The notes under the pieces are model-generated. The model was not told the origin of the DNA. It was given only the letters and a program-made list of their open reading frames with translations, and searched no databases. The position numbers and the translations under genes are program-made. From positions 1-18,300 of the forward strand of contig DATJBC010000101.1 in assembly GCA_035515515.1 (NCBI GenBank): a DNA stretch of 18,300 nucleotides. The letters are read 5' to 3'. The first letter of the stretch is position 1, and each line of letters begins with the position of its first letter. This DNA is from DATJBC01 sp035515515 (GTDB lineage Bacteria > Actinomycetota > Acidimicrobiia > Acidimicrobiales > UBA8190). Positions 6,920 through 15,285 of this stretch are shown here, in pieces.

Positions 6920-9556
6920 GTGCTCGGACGACCACGCACTGTGAAATCGTTCGCGGTCGTCGCAGGCACTCTGGCCGCCGTCGCCGTGGCCAACGGCAGG
7001 TGGCGCTGGCCCACGGCGGCCGTGGTGGCGGTCGCCGTCCCCGTGGCCGTGGCGTGGGGCATCACTCGACGCGGCCGGTTCCACCCGGCGTCGTGGAAGC
7101 GGGCCTGGGCCGGGCTGGGGGTGGGCGCCGGCGCCGTGGCGGCGTCGGCCCTGTGGCAGGCGTGGCGACCGGACAGCCTCCCCACCGGGCTGGACCTCCC
7201 CCTGGTGGCCACCCTGGCCGGCGACGTGCTCGTCATCGCCGGGCTCACCTGGCTCCTGGACCAGCGCGTGCCCCGGCTGGCGGCCGAGACGGTGACCGAG
7301 GGCACCGTGGTGGCCCTGGCGCTGGCCTTCGTCCTGCTCGCCCTGGCCATCGTGCCCGCCGACGGCTGGCACCCGGCGCGCACGCTGCCCGCCCTGGGCG
7401 TGCCCCTCCTCGACGTGGTGATGCTGTGGATGGCGGGCAGCCTCATCTCGCTCACCGAGCGCCACCCCGCCAGCTACCGCTACCTGGTGGGGGGGATGGT
7501 GTGCGTGCTGGGCGCCCACGCCACCTTCGCCCTCACCGATCTCGCCCACCGGGCGCGCCCCCCGGCGTTCAGCACCACCCTGGCGCTGTGCGGCGCCGTC
7601 GTCTGGGCGGGCGCCTTCGTGCACCCGTCGCTGCGGCGGGGATTCGACCCCGTGCCCCTCCGGCCGTCGCGCCCCAGCACCATCAAGATCGTGCTGCTGG
7701 TGGCCGCCGCCCTGGTGGTCCCGGCCGTCCTGAGCGTCCAGGACGCCTTCGGTCGGTCGGCCCACCAGCCCTGGATCGTGGTGGCCTCGAGCGTGCTGCC
7801 CCTCCTCATCGTGCTCTACCTGCTGCGCCAGGTCTTCACCCACGCCGCTGCGGAGTACCGGGCCCAGCACGACCCGCTCACCGGGGTGTGCAACCGCCTG
7901 CTGTTCGAGGACCGGCTGCGCCTCTCGCTGGCCCAGGCCCAGCGCGGCGGGGGCTCGGTCACGGTGATGTTCCTCGACCTCGACCGCTTCAAGGGCATCA
8001 ACGACAGCCTCGGCCACGCCGTGGGCAACCAGCTGCTCCAGGCCGTCGTCAAGCGCCTCCAGACGTGCCTGCGGGAGCAGGACACGCTGGCCCGCTTCGG
8101 CGGGGACGAGTTCACGATCATCATCCCCGACAGCGACCCCGCCGACGGCGCCGTGGCCACGCTGGCCGAGCGCGTCCTGAGCCGCTTCAGCGACCCGTTC
8201 GCGGTGGGCAACCGGCAGCTGGCGGTGAAGACGAGCATCGGCGTGGCGGTCTCCCCCCGCGACGGGGAGGACGTGGAGAGCCTCCTCAAGCACGCCGACA
8301 CGGCCATGTACCAGGCCAAGGCGGCCGGTAAGAACACCTTCCAGATCTTCGACTCCGCCATGAGCGCCCGGGCCCGTCTGCGCTTCGCCCTCGAGGACGG
8401 GCTGCGCGCCGCGGTGGAGTGCGGGCGCCTGGCCGTGCACTACCAGCCCAAGCTCGACATCGCCACGGGGACGATCGCCGGCGTCGAGGCCCTGGCCCGG
8501 TGGCAGCATCCCCGGCTGGGCTTCATCCCCCCCTGGGCGTTCATCCCGCTGGCCGAGGAGTCGAGCCTCGTGGCCACGCTGGGCGAGTGGGTGCTCGAGG
8601 TGGCCTGCACGCAGTCCAAGCGCTGGCACGAGGACGGGCTGCCGGCCGTGCCCGTCGCCGTCAACGTGTCACCGAGGCAGTTCGCCCACCACCGCGTGGT
8701 CGAGATGGTGGCGAGCACCCTGCGGCGGACACGCCTCGATCCGACCCTGCTCGAGCTCGAGGTCACCGAGAGCGTGCTCATGGACCACATGGGGGCGGTG
8801 GCCGAGAGCATGGACGCCCTGCGCGCCATGGGGCTGCGCTGCTCCATCGACGACTTCGGCACCGGGTACAACGCGCTCACGTACCTGGCCAAGATGCCGG
8901 TGGACAGCATCAAGATCGACCAGTCGTTCGTGCGCGACATCGCCGAGGACGGCGGCAGCGCGCCCATCGTGGGCGCCGTGATCGCCCTGGCGCACAGCCT
9001 CGGGCTCGACGTGGTGGCCGAAGGGGTCGAGACCGACGCCCAGCTGCAGTTCCTCGAGTCCCACGGGTGCGACCAGGTGCAGGGATACCGCTTCAGCCCG
9101 CCCGTGGCCGCCCCCGAGATGGCCACGCTGCTGCGCAACCCGGCGCGCCTCTTCACCGACTGGCGCGAGGAGGTGGCGTCGCAGCCCGTGCCGATGTCGG
9201 TGGTGTCGCCGGCCCGCTTCGAGGCGCTGCTCGACTCGATCCTCCAGGAGGGGCGCTGGCCGACCGAGGTCGACACCGAGATGATCGAGGCGGTCCTGGC
9301 GGCCCTCCAGCCCGACGACCTGCGCGTGGGCCGGAGCCCGCGCGGCCGCCGGCGTTCGGCCCGCCTGGCGGTGGGCACGCTGGCCGGGTGCGGGGCCATG
9401 ACGCCGGCGATGGCCGACGGCGTGGCGTCCAGCGTGTCGCCGGGACCGCCAGGGGTGATGGACGCCGCCGACGCGCCCCATGGCGGCGTGCCGTGGCCGG
9501 AGGCCGAGGCCGCGCTGGTCGTCGAGCAGCCCCCCGAACAGGGCCTGGGCGCCTGA
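6920..9556 (+). CDS. Multi-spanning membrane GGDEF-EAL cyclic di-GMP protein
   Basis: About 878 residues. The N-terminal 300 residues hold roughly ten hydrophobic segments (for example TAAVVAVAVPVAVAW, LALAFVLLALAIV, IKIVLLVAAALVVPAVL, WIVVASSVLPLLIVLYLL) and no PAS domain. Then come a GGDEF domain (about 312-482) and an EAL domain (about 487-737). GGDEF is intact (ARFGGDEFTIII, 394-398), with an RxxD site (REQD, 385-388) five residues before it. EAL motifs are complete: GVEALARW (523-525), NVSPRQF, EVTES, IDDFGTGYNA, AEGVE. A tail of about 140 residues follows the EAL domain; it is Pro/Ala-rich with a cluster RSPRGRRRSARL and has no recognised domain. The start is uncertain: TTG 6866, GTG 6920 and GTG 6941 are in frame and none has a good ribosome binding site. 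I favour 6920 because of the promoter just upstream. The domain order resembles its divergent neighbour, but the membrane part differs. Confidence 0.92.
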   Translation: MLGRPRTVKSFAVVAGTLAAVAVANGRWRWPTAAVVAVAVPVAVAWGITRRGRFHPASWKRAWAGLGVGAGAVAASALWQAWRPDSLPTGLDLPLVATLAGDVLVIAGLTWLLDQRVPRLAAETVTEGTVVALALAFVLLALAIVPADGWHPARTLPALGVPLLDVVMLWMAGSLISLTERHPASYRYLVGGMVCVLGAHATFALTDLAHRARPPAFSTTLALCGAVVWAGAFVHPSLRRGFDPVPLRPSRPSTIKIVLLVAAALVVPAVLSVQDAFGRSAHQPWIVVASSVLPLLIVLYLLRQVFTHAAAEYRAQHDPLTGVCNRLLFEDRLRLSLAQAQRGGGSVTVMFLDLDRFKGINDSLGHAVGNQLLQAVVKRLQTCLREQDTLARFGGDEFTIIIPDSDPADGAVATLAERVLSRFSDPFAVGNRQLAVKTSIGVAVSPRDGEDVESLLKHADTAMYQAKAAGKNTFQIFDSAMSARARLRFALEDGLRAAVECGRLAVHYQPKLDIATGTIAGVEALARWQHPRLGFIPPWAFIPLAEESSLVATLGEWVLEVACTQSKRWHEDGLPAVPVAVNVSPRQFAHHRVVEMVASTLRRTRLDPTLLELEVTESVLMDHMGAVAESMDALRAMGLRCSIDDFGTGYNALTYLAKMPVDSIKIDQSFVRDIAEDGGSAPIVGAVIALAHSLGLDVVAEGVETDAQLQFLESHGCDQVQGYRFSPPVAAPEMATLLRNPARLFTDWREEVASQPVPMSVVSPARFEALLDSILQEGRWPTEVDTEMIEAVLAALQPDDLRVGRSPRGRRRSARLAVGTLAGCGAMTPAMADGVASSVSPGPPGVMDAADAPHGGVPWPEAEAALVVEQPPEQGLGA

Positions 9557-9576
9557 CGCCGCGCCGTGGCGCGGCG
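9557..9576 (+). terminator. Hairpin immediately after the GGDEF-EAL stop codon
   Basis: CGCCGCGCC-GT-GGCGCGGCG is a perfect 9-bp inverted repeat starting on the base after the TGA. In RNA the innermost pairs would open to make the loop. No T run follows. Its position suggests a terminator or 3'-end stabiliser for the long GGDEF-EAL transcript. Confidence 0.5.
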
Positions 9577-9668
9577 CCCTCAAGCCCCGGGGGCGTGACC
9601 ACCAGCGCTGCTCCGCCACCCCACGCCGGCACGGGAGGGCGCCCGCGCACCCGCGATCTCCAGGCGGC

Positions 9669-9956
9669 CTACCCCGCCCACTCCCCGTCGATCCACGTCG
9701 GCTCGCCGTCGAGCATCGGTGCCATGACCGTGCGCCACCACTCGTCTTGTTCGGGATGTTCCGCGAGCGCGAGGTACGACTCCTTGGACTCGAACGTGAC
9801 GCAGGACACCACGGTCACGCCGTCATCGGCGAGCAACGTGTGGTCACCCTGGAACCCCGGGACCTTGCGCTGTTCCCATTGTTTGCCCGCCTCGACGAGC
9901 TCCTGGCCCGTTCCCGGCGTCTTCAACGTGCCGATCATGATCGTGCCGTAGGGCAT
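9669..9956 (-). CDS. Small dimeric alpha/beta-barrel protein (ABM/EthD-like)
   Basis: A 95-residue protein (MPYGTIMIGTLKTPG ... PTWIDGEWAG). It has the pattern of ferredoxin-like dimeric alpha/beta-barrel proteins: an initial strand, a helix (GQELVEAGKQWEQR), a strand pair (GDHTLLADDGVTVVSCVTFES) and a Ser/Lys-rich helix with the common SKESYLALAEHPEQDEWWRTV element. Such proteins include antibiotic-biosynthesis-monooxygenase-like enzymes and many of unknown role. The start is clear: GGAAGGAG lies eight bases before ATG 9956. A longer frame upstream is rejected because it has no such signal and is Arg/Pro-rich. The gene lies downstream of the methyltransferase on the same strand but 418 bp away, so co-transcription is doubtful. 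No catalytic function is claimed. Confidence 0.8.
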   Translation of the reverse strand: MPYGTIMIGTLKTPGTGQELVEAGKQWEQRKVPGFQGDHTLLADDGVTVVSCVTFESKESYLALAEHPEQDEWWRTVMAPMLDGEPTWIDGEWAG

Positions 9957-10374
9957 TTCCGATCTCCTTCCCACTCCCAGTCGGAAGTGTGTCATGGATC
10001 CAGAACCCGGCAACTGCCGATCACTGCTGCCCGGTTCCGGAGTGCGGGGCTCGTCGTGTGTCTCGCGTCGGTGCCGCTGCCCCCGGCGCAGCCCGCGGCA
10101 CGGGCTGTGACCGACAACGGCGCAGGTGCGCGGGCAGGGTGCCTGGTGGTCGCGCACCGGGGTCTCGGGGCGGACTCGAACGTCGCCGACGGCACGGTCC
10201 GACCCCAGATACGCGGCCTGCCCCGGGGCATCGGAACGGGCCCTAGAACCCCGCGACCGCGAGGGTCGCGCTCCGTGGTGGCCCGCCGGCCTCGAGGATC
10301 CCCCTGCGCTGTCGGGGGAGGGGGGCCGACGCCGCGACTCGCTTCCCGGCCCACGATGTCGGCCCCCCGGCAGC
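9957..10374. other. Gene-poor spacer with a possible secreted-GDPD N-terminal remnant
   Basis: No convincing intact gene is present in these 418 bases. On the plus strand, a frame from GTG 9987 reads a basic stretch, a hydrophobic run (SAGLVVCLASVPLPPAQPAARA) ending like a signal peptide, and then CLVVAHRGLGAD (His-Arg-Gly at 10155-10163). It later reads VRPQIRGLPRGIGTG. The HRG after a signal peptide recalls glycerophosphodiester phosphodiesterases, but the ENT motif and the rest of the domain are missing, so at best this is a decayed N-terminus. The right part carries a 7-bp hairpin (CGCGACC-GCGAG-GGTCGCG, 10252-10270) and the methyltransferase 3' hairpin. Confidence 0.25.
10320..10368 (-). 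terminator. Hairpin downstream of the methyltransferase gene
   Basis: GGGGGGCCGAC (10320-10330) and GTCGGCCCCCC (10358-10368) are a perfect 11-bp inverted repeat with a 27-base loop. It begins six bases beyond the methyltransferase stop on the minus strand. The arm length makes chance less likely than for most local GC pairings. It lacks a U tract, so termination is inferred from position. Confidence 0.5.
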
Positions 10375-11448
10375 TCAAGGCTTGGCCTCGATCACCAGGT
10401 TCACCGGCGTCGATGTCACGAGCCGCACCGAGGAATAGCCGGCTTGCGTCAGGAGCTCTGACAACCGGGTGAAGCCGACCTGGTTGCCGAGCCCGAGGCC
10501 GTTTTCCTGGGCCAGCGACGACGGCATGCATATCATCGTGGAGGCCGAGTAGAAGAGCCGACCGAGCGGGTGGTGATTGTCCTCGGGTCGATCGGACGCC
10601 GCCGGTTCGACGAGCAGCAGGGTGCCGTCCGGCGCCAGGACTTCGCGCACGTGTCGAGCCGCCCCAACTGGATCTCCCATGTCGTGGAGGCAGTCGAAGA
10701 GGCAGACGAGGTCGTAGGTGCCGGTGAAATCCTTGGCGGTGGCGACCTCGAAGCGGACGCGGCCGTCGAGATCGGCGTCGGCAGCCGCCCTCCGTGCCCG
10801 TGCGATCGACTCGTCGTGGTAGTCGAAGCCGACAACGGTGCTCGCGGGGAACGCCTCAGCCAGGAGGATCGACGTGACGCCGTGCCCGCACCCGACGTCG
10901 GCGACGGCAATGCCCTGTTCGAGCCGGCTGACCAGGCCGTCGAAGGCCGGAAGCCACGATTCCACGAGATTGGCCTGGTACCCCGGGCGGAAGAACCGCT
11001 CGGTGCCACGGAACAGCCGGTGGTCGTGCTGGTGCCAGCCGATCCCCTCCCCGGTGCGAAACGCCTGCTCCAAGGTGTCCTCATCGGCCCACGTCGCGGC
11101 CACGAAGTCGAAGCCTCCGAGGAGGAACGTCGGAGCGGACTCATCAGCGACGAGGAGCGCATGTTCGGCGGGAAGCGTGAAGGAGTCGGTCGTGGGCTCG
11201 TACCGCACCCATCCGGCGGAGGCATTGGCGTGGAGCCATTCACGCACGTACCGCTCGGCCAAGTCGGTGCGGGCGGCCAGCTGGCTGGACGTCACCGGCT
11301 GGGCGTCCCCCATAGCCGCATAGAGCCCGAGGCGGTCCCCCAGGTGAATCAGAACAGCCGACAGCGAAACACCCAGGTCACCGACGACCTGGTGCGTGAA
11401 CTGCTCGACGGCGGACTCGTCGAGGCTGGCTCCTAGGGTTGTGGTCAC
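10375..11448 (-). CDS. SAM-dependent methyltransferase with winged-helix N-terminus (Rv2258c-like)
   Basis: A 357-residue protein. Residues about 15-100 form a dimerisation/winged-helix region (LGDRLGLYAAMGDAQPVTSSQLAARTDLAERYVREWLHANASAGWVRY). This is the layout of small-molecule O-methyltransferases and of the Mycobacterium Rv2258c group. A linker leads to a class I Rossmann domain with motif I ADVGCGHG (183-190), the acidic ribose-binding VGFDYHDESIARAR, YDLVCLFDCLHDMGDP after motif II (245-260) and LAPDGTLLLVEP (271-282). It should bind S-adenosylmethionine in the cytosol; the methyl acceptor is unknown. The GTG start at 11448 is supported by AAGGAGGA five bases upstream. The gene lies 80 bp downstream of the large ATPase gene on the same strand, which suggests an operon. 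An 11-bp hairpin follows it. Confidence 0.92.
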   Translation of the reverse strand: MTTTLGASLDESAVEQFTHQVVGDLGVSLSAVLIHLGDRLGLYAAMGDAQPVTSSQLAARTDLAERYVREWLHANASAGWVRYEPTTDSFTLPAEHALLVADESAPTFLLGGFDFVAATWADEDTLEQAFRTGEGIGWHQHDHRLFRGTERFFRPGYQANLVESWLPAFDGLVSRLEQGIAVADVGCGHGVTSILLAEAFPASTVVGFDYHDESIARARRAAADADLDGRVRFEVATAKDFTGTYDLVCLFDCLHDMGDPVGAARHVREVLAPDGTLLLVEPAASDRPEDNHHPLGRLFYSASTMICMPSSLAQENGLGLGNQVGFTRLSELLTQAGYSSVRLVTSTPVNLVIEAKP

Positions 11449-11528
11449 GGCATCCTCCTTGGTGGATGGTTCCGAGGAGAACGGCGCGACAAGTCACGTC
11501 GCGACGCGACGCAGCCCTGTTCCGGGCG

Positions 11529-14500
11529 CTACAGGTCCCAGTCCACCGGCTCCTCGGGCTGGTAGACGCACCAACGCCCGGTGTCGACCGACCGGCGCAG
11601 GTGGGCGCCCAGGGGGCCATGGACGGTCTCGACGCGCTCGATGGCATGACGGACCCTCACACCGATGGCCTTGCGGGCCTTCTCCTCGTCGTCCCCGAGG
11701 CGTCGGGACCGTCCCCTCAGTCCCAAGGTTGCCTCGAGGTGGTCGAGCAGCTCGTCACGCTCTGCCTTGGCCAGCGCCGCACGCTCGCCGTCACCGTCGG
11801 CTTCCGCTTGATCGATGGCGAGGTCGAGCGTCGTGAGCCGGTCCCGAATCTCCCGACGCGCCCGGGCGTCAAGGACCTCCGCACCGCGATCCCCCCCCGA
11901 CGCGATCGCGCCAGGCGCCTGAAGCGCCATGAGGTCGACGGCCCGGACCGCCTTGCCCGGATGGGCGAGCAGATGAGCGATGTCACCAAGGCCCTTCTGA
12001 TGCGCAACGTGCGCCGAGCAGTCATGGTAGTGCAGCTCCCAAACTGCGCCGTCCCGTCGGAACGTGCCCCGACGGTTCCCCTGAGACAGGGGCGGCGACT
12101 GGAGGCCCGCTTGCGACTCGACGGCCGCCAACAGGGCGTCACACGACTCCGCCACGGTCGCCATGCCGATGCTCAGCGCCGCCTGGCGCGCCAGCGTGGC
12201 CAGTTCGTGGGCCCGGCCACGGTCCTGCGACGCACCCATGCGCACAAGGAGGTGGGCGTGATCGGCGCGCGCCTGGGCGAGCCAGGTCCGGGCCCCGAGG
12301 CGCTGATTGGTTGCTTCGGCATGCAGGTAGTGCTCGTCGGCTTGGTCGAATTGGTCGAGGGTGTCGGCCAACCAGGCCAATCCCAGTTCAGCGGCCCCGA
12401 GGAACACGGTACCGAGCGACACCATCACGCACTCGCCGGCGAACCGGTGTCCGAGGTCGGCCAGGACGGGCGCATGGGCGTGAGCCCGGGTGAGGTAGAC
12501 CACCCTGGTCAGCTGGAACCACGATGCCGGCCAGTTTCGGTCTTGCAATCGAGCGAAGCCATCGTGGGCCAGACCCTCGAGCGCACCGAGTGCCTCATCG
12601 AGCTTTCCCGCCTCGGCCAACACCAGAGCCAGGGCAGCACCGAGGGCCGGGATCTCGGCGTTGGCTTCTGCGAACTCCCGTGTCGCCGCCTCGAGATCCC
12701 CGAGGCGTCCCCGGTCACGGGCGAGGAAAAAGGCGAGGAACGACAGGTTGGTGAAGGCCAGCCCCTCGAAGGCTCGGCCCAGCTCGAACGCGGCGACGCC
12801 GAGTTCCTCTGCCCGCTCGAGCTCACCCGCGCCGTGAGCCCGCATGGCCCGCCACAGCGCCGGCCACCAGCGCAACGCGGGCACTCCCGCTGTGTCGGCG
12901 AGCCGGGAGAACGCACCGATCTCCGCATCCACTGCCGCCAGGTCCCCTGAAGCCAGGAGGTCGAACACCCGGGCCCGACGGGCGATGAGGGCAAGGATGG
13001 GCTCGCCCGCCTCCCGGGCAAGTCCGAGCATCCTCGTCGATCCCTGGAGCGCCGTCGCCGCCTCCACGTGGCCGACCACGTAGGCGTCGTGGTGCACGGC
13101 GAGGGCAAGGAGCAGGGCCCGCGGGCTCCCCGACCGGCGGGCCACCGCAACCGCCTCTTCCGACAAGATGCGCGCGCGCTCGGGCTCGCTCGAGAAGTAG
13201 AGGTCAGCCGCCAGCCGGGCCAGCAACATTGCTCGTGTGGCCGACATCGACGGATCGTCGGGAAGAGCCTGCAGGGCCCGCTCGAGGAGCTCGCCCGTTC
13301 GCTGGTCGGTGGCGTGGTAAGCGAGGCCGAGATCGGCCCCGGGGTCGGCATAGCCGAGCGCTGCCTCGGCCCAGATGACGGGATCGCCTTCACCCAGCTC
13401 CACAGCGGTCAGGAAGGACGACCGGGCGGCGCTCGCTTCACCGGACGCGCGTTGGGCTCTCCCCAGTGCGAGCACCATGCCGGCCCGGGCGTGGTCGGAC
13501 ACGGTCACGTCCTCGGCCATGACGTCGAGACCTGCTCGGTACCACTGAGCGGCCTCCTCGAAGGTTAGCCGGGCCATGGCCACGTTCCCGGCCTCGTTGG
13601 CCAACGCCACCGCTGCGGAGGCCTCGCCCTCGGGAAGCGCTGCGAGGGCATGACGAGCCTGCTCACCAACGGGTGCCCCCGGACCCACGACGGCGAGTGC
13701 CCGATGGTGGAGGTGGCACCGCACCCTCCGGGACACCCCCTCGTACAAGACGTCGCGGACCAAGGCGTGGGAGAAACGCCAGTGCGAGCCCTCGACCGCG
13801 ACCATGGCCCTAGTCGCCGCCGCATCGAGCAGCTCCAGGGCGTCGACCTCGGACACGTCGGCCAGCGCCCCCAGGGCGGCCAGTGATCCTTCTGCCCCAA
13901 GGACGGAGGCAGCGCGCAGGAGTTCAACGACCGGTTCACTCAGTCGAGCCAGGCTCCTGTCGATCGCGTCGGACACCCGTGGCGGCACCTGGGTAGCCAG
14001 GAGACGCTCGGGAACGCGGCTGTCAGATCCTTGGGCGGGGCCGACCAACCGCAGGAGTTCGGTCACGAAGAATGGATTGCCACCTGTGCGAGCCAGAACG
14101 AGGTCGACCAACTGGTCGAGCTCCCCCCCTGCATGCTCGACCAATGACCGAACAGCCCTGGCGTCGAGGCCGTGAAGGGTCACTGTGCGTGCCGCGTGGC
14201 CGAGGTCCGAGAGCGCCGTCGCCTTGGGTGATCCCGCCTGCCCCTCTCCACTGCGAACGGTGGCCACCATGGCGATCCGGTGATGCCGGATCGAGCTCGC
14301 CAGCGCGGCACCCAGAAGGATGGAGGCGACGTCTGCCCAGCCCAGATCGTCGATGACGAGCAACAACGGGACGTGTCGCGCCACCCGTTCAAAGACTCCG
14401 ACGACGGCGTGGATCAGAGCTGAGCGGTCCAACAGTCCGGGATCATCACTGGACGAGGGAGCACCGATCACCGTCGCCACTTGGGCTCCGGCTCTCCCGA

Positions 14501-14816
14501 GGACCTGGCGCCGCGTCCCCGCCGGCATCGCCGCGAGAACAGACTCGAGGATCTTCGCCCAGGGCCCGAACGGGGTCGACAACTCCTCGCTGGGGCAGGC
14601 GGCCCACGCCACCAGGAAGGGGGCGCTCGCTGATCGCTCTATCAGCGCAGTGGCGACGGTGGTCTTGCCGATGCCCGCCTCGCCGGTCAGAACGACTGCA
14701 CCGCCTCGGCCTTCGATGGCACCCTCGAGCAAGGCGGTGAGCTCGGCGAGTAGCGGATCCCGGCCAACGCACTGGAGAGAACGTCCGCCTGACAGCGAGA
14801 CGCTTCGGTCCCCCAT
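11529..14816 (-). CDS. Large STAND/AAA-type ATPase regulator with helical repeats, no LuxR HTH
   Basis: A 1095-residue signalling ATPase. Residues about 18-320 form the NTPase: CVGRDPLLAEL entry, Walker A GEAGIGKTT (45-53), Walker B LLLVIDDLGWAD (Asp156/157) and the ARTGGNPFFVTELLRL element (about 242-257). Residues about 380-890 are alanine-rich helical hairpins of TPR/MalT type (AAQWYRAGLDVM, ALVLAEAGKLDEALGALEGL, and others). The last 179 residues (from about 917) have GTFRRDGAVWELHYHD, KGLGDIAHLLAHPGKAVRAVDLM, EVLDARARREIRDRL and ARKAIGVRVRHAIERV ... TGRWCVYQPEEP. This is a C-terminal domain found in actinobacterial and other large ATP-binding regulators in place of a LuxR helix-turn-helix. 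It may bind DNA or a partner; the role is inference. I chose ATG 14816 (GGAG nine bases upstream) over an ATG 42 codons earlier whose extension is unlike the family. Confidence 0.88.
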   Translation of the reverse strand: MGDRSVSLSGGRSLQCVGRDPLLAELTALLEGAIEGRGGAVVLTGEAGIGKTTVATALIERSASAPFLVAWAACPSEELSTPFGPWAKILESVLAAMPAGTRRQVLGRAGAQVATVIGAPSSSDDPGLLDRSALIHAVVGVFERVARHVPLLLVIDDLGWADVASILLGAALASSIRHHRIAMVATVRSGEGQAGSPKATALSDLGHAARTVTLHGLDARAVRSLVEHAGGELDQLVDLVLARTGGNPFFVTELLRLVGPAQGSDSRVPERLLATQVPPRVSDAIDRSLARLSEPVVELLRAASVLGAEGSLAALGALADVSEVDALELLDAAATRAMVAVEGSHWRFSHALVRDVLYEGVSRRVRCHLHHRALAVVGPGAPVGEQARHALAALPEGEASAAVALANEAGNVAMARLTFEEAAQWYRAGLDVMAEDVTVSDHARAGMVLALGRAQRASGEASAARSSFLTAVELGEGDPVIWAEAALGYADPGADLGLAYHATDQRTGELLERALQALPDDPSMSATRAMLLARLAADLYFSSEPERARILSEEAVAVARRSGSPRALLLALAVHHDAYVVGHVEAATALQGSTRMLGLAREAGEPILALIARRARVFDLLASGDLAAVDAEIGAFSRLADTAGVPALRWWPALWRAMRAHGAGELERAEELGVAAFELGRAFEGLAFTNLSFLAFFLARDRGRLGDLEAATREFAEANAEIPALGAALALVLAEAGKLDEALGALEGLAHDGFARLQDRNWPASWFQLTRVVYLTRAHAHAPVLADLGHRFAGECVMVSLGTVFLGAAELGLAWLADTLDQFDQADEHYLHAEATNQRLGARTWLAQARADHAHLLVRMGASQDRGRAHELATLARQAALSIGMATVAESCDALLAAVESQAGLQSPPLSQGNRRGTFRRDGAVWELHYHDCSAHVAHQKGLGDIAHLLAHPGKAVRAVDLMALQAPGAIASGGDRGAEVLDARARREIRDRLTTLDLAIDQAEADGDGERAALAKAERDELLDHLEATLGLRGRSRRLGDDEEKARKAIGVRVRHAIERVETVHGPLGAHLRRSVDTGRWCVYQPEEPVDWDL

Positions 14817-14932
14817 GCCTCCATTCTCCACCGGCAAGACCGGAGGCGCGCGGAAACCTCTGTCGAGCTCTTCCACGCGATCGCAGCCTATCGCCCGCTC
14901 CCCGAGGAGGCAGATCGGCGTTGGCCGGTGGA

Positions 14933-15259
14933 TCAGGTACATGGCGGGACCCTGGCGCTCGCTGCACGCGGTCCGTCGTTCGCCTTGCCGGCACGATGTC
15001 GCGGCCGTCTTCGGTCTTCAGAGCGATGACAACGGGAATGGCTCGCCAGGCAGGATTTGGCGCGCCATCGTGGCGCCGACCGCCACGTGGCCGCCTCCTC
15101 CTCGTCCGCTCCCGCCAGTCGGACCAGATGATCGACGACCTCGGCCCCGCCGACGGCGCTCAGCACAGCGTCCCGGGCATCGACGAGCTCCCGAACCTCC
15201 TCCGCCGCGGCCTCGCCCCGCAGGTAGCCGATCACGGCACAGGCATCGAGGACGGTCAC
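14933..15259 (-). pseudogene. Truncated PIN-domain (VapC-like) toxin remnant
   Basis: From GTG 15259 the frame reads MTVLDACAVIGYLRGE ... VREL ... DAVLSAVGGAEVVDHLVRLAGADEEEA, a good match in pattern to the first half of VapC-type PIN ribonucleases. Asp5 is the first catalytic acid and Glu40 the second. After about residue 55 (near 15095) the frame turns into Arg/Ser-rich sequence without the two later catalytic aspartates, and it ends within the region upstream of the large ATPase. I could not recover the missing half in the other frames. No antitoxin gene is recognisable upstream, although an untranslatable frame ends three bases before the GTG. Most likely a decayed toxin; a short functional PIN protein is less likely. 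Confidence 0.5.
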
Positions 15260-15285
15260 CGACTAGGGGACCACGAGGCCCATCG

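Noticed and set aside
9957..10157. Longer N-terminus of the small alpha/beta-barrel protein
   Set aside because: The ATG at 9956 has a strong GGAAGGAG at eight bases, and the domain begins there; the upstream part is Arg/Pro-rich.
11439..12950. 503-codon plus-strand frame antisense to the large ATPase gene
   Set aside because: No domain pattern; the minus-strand frame has the helical repeats and the characteristic C-terminal domain.
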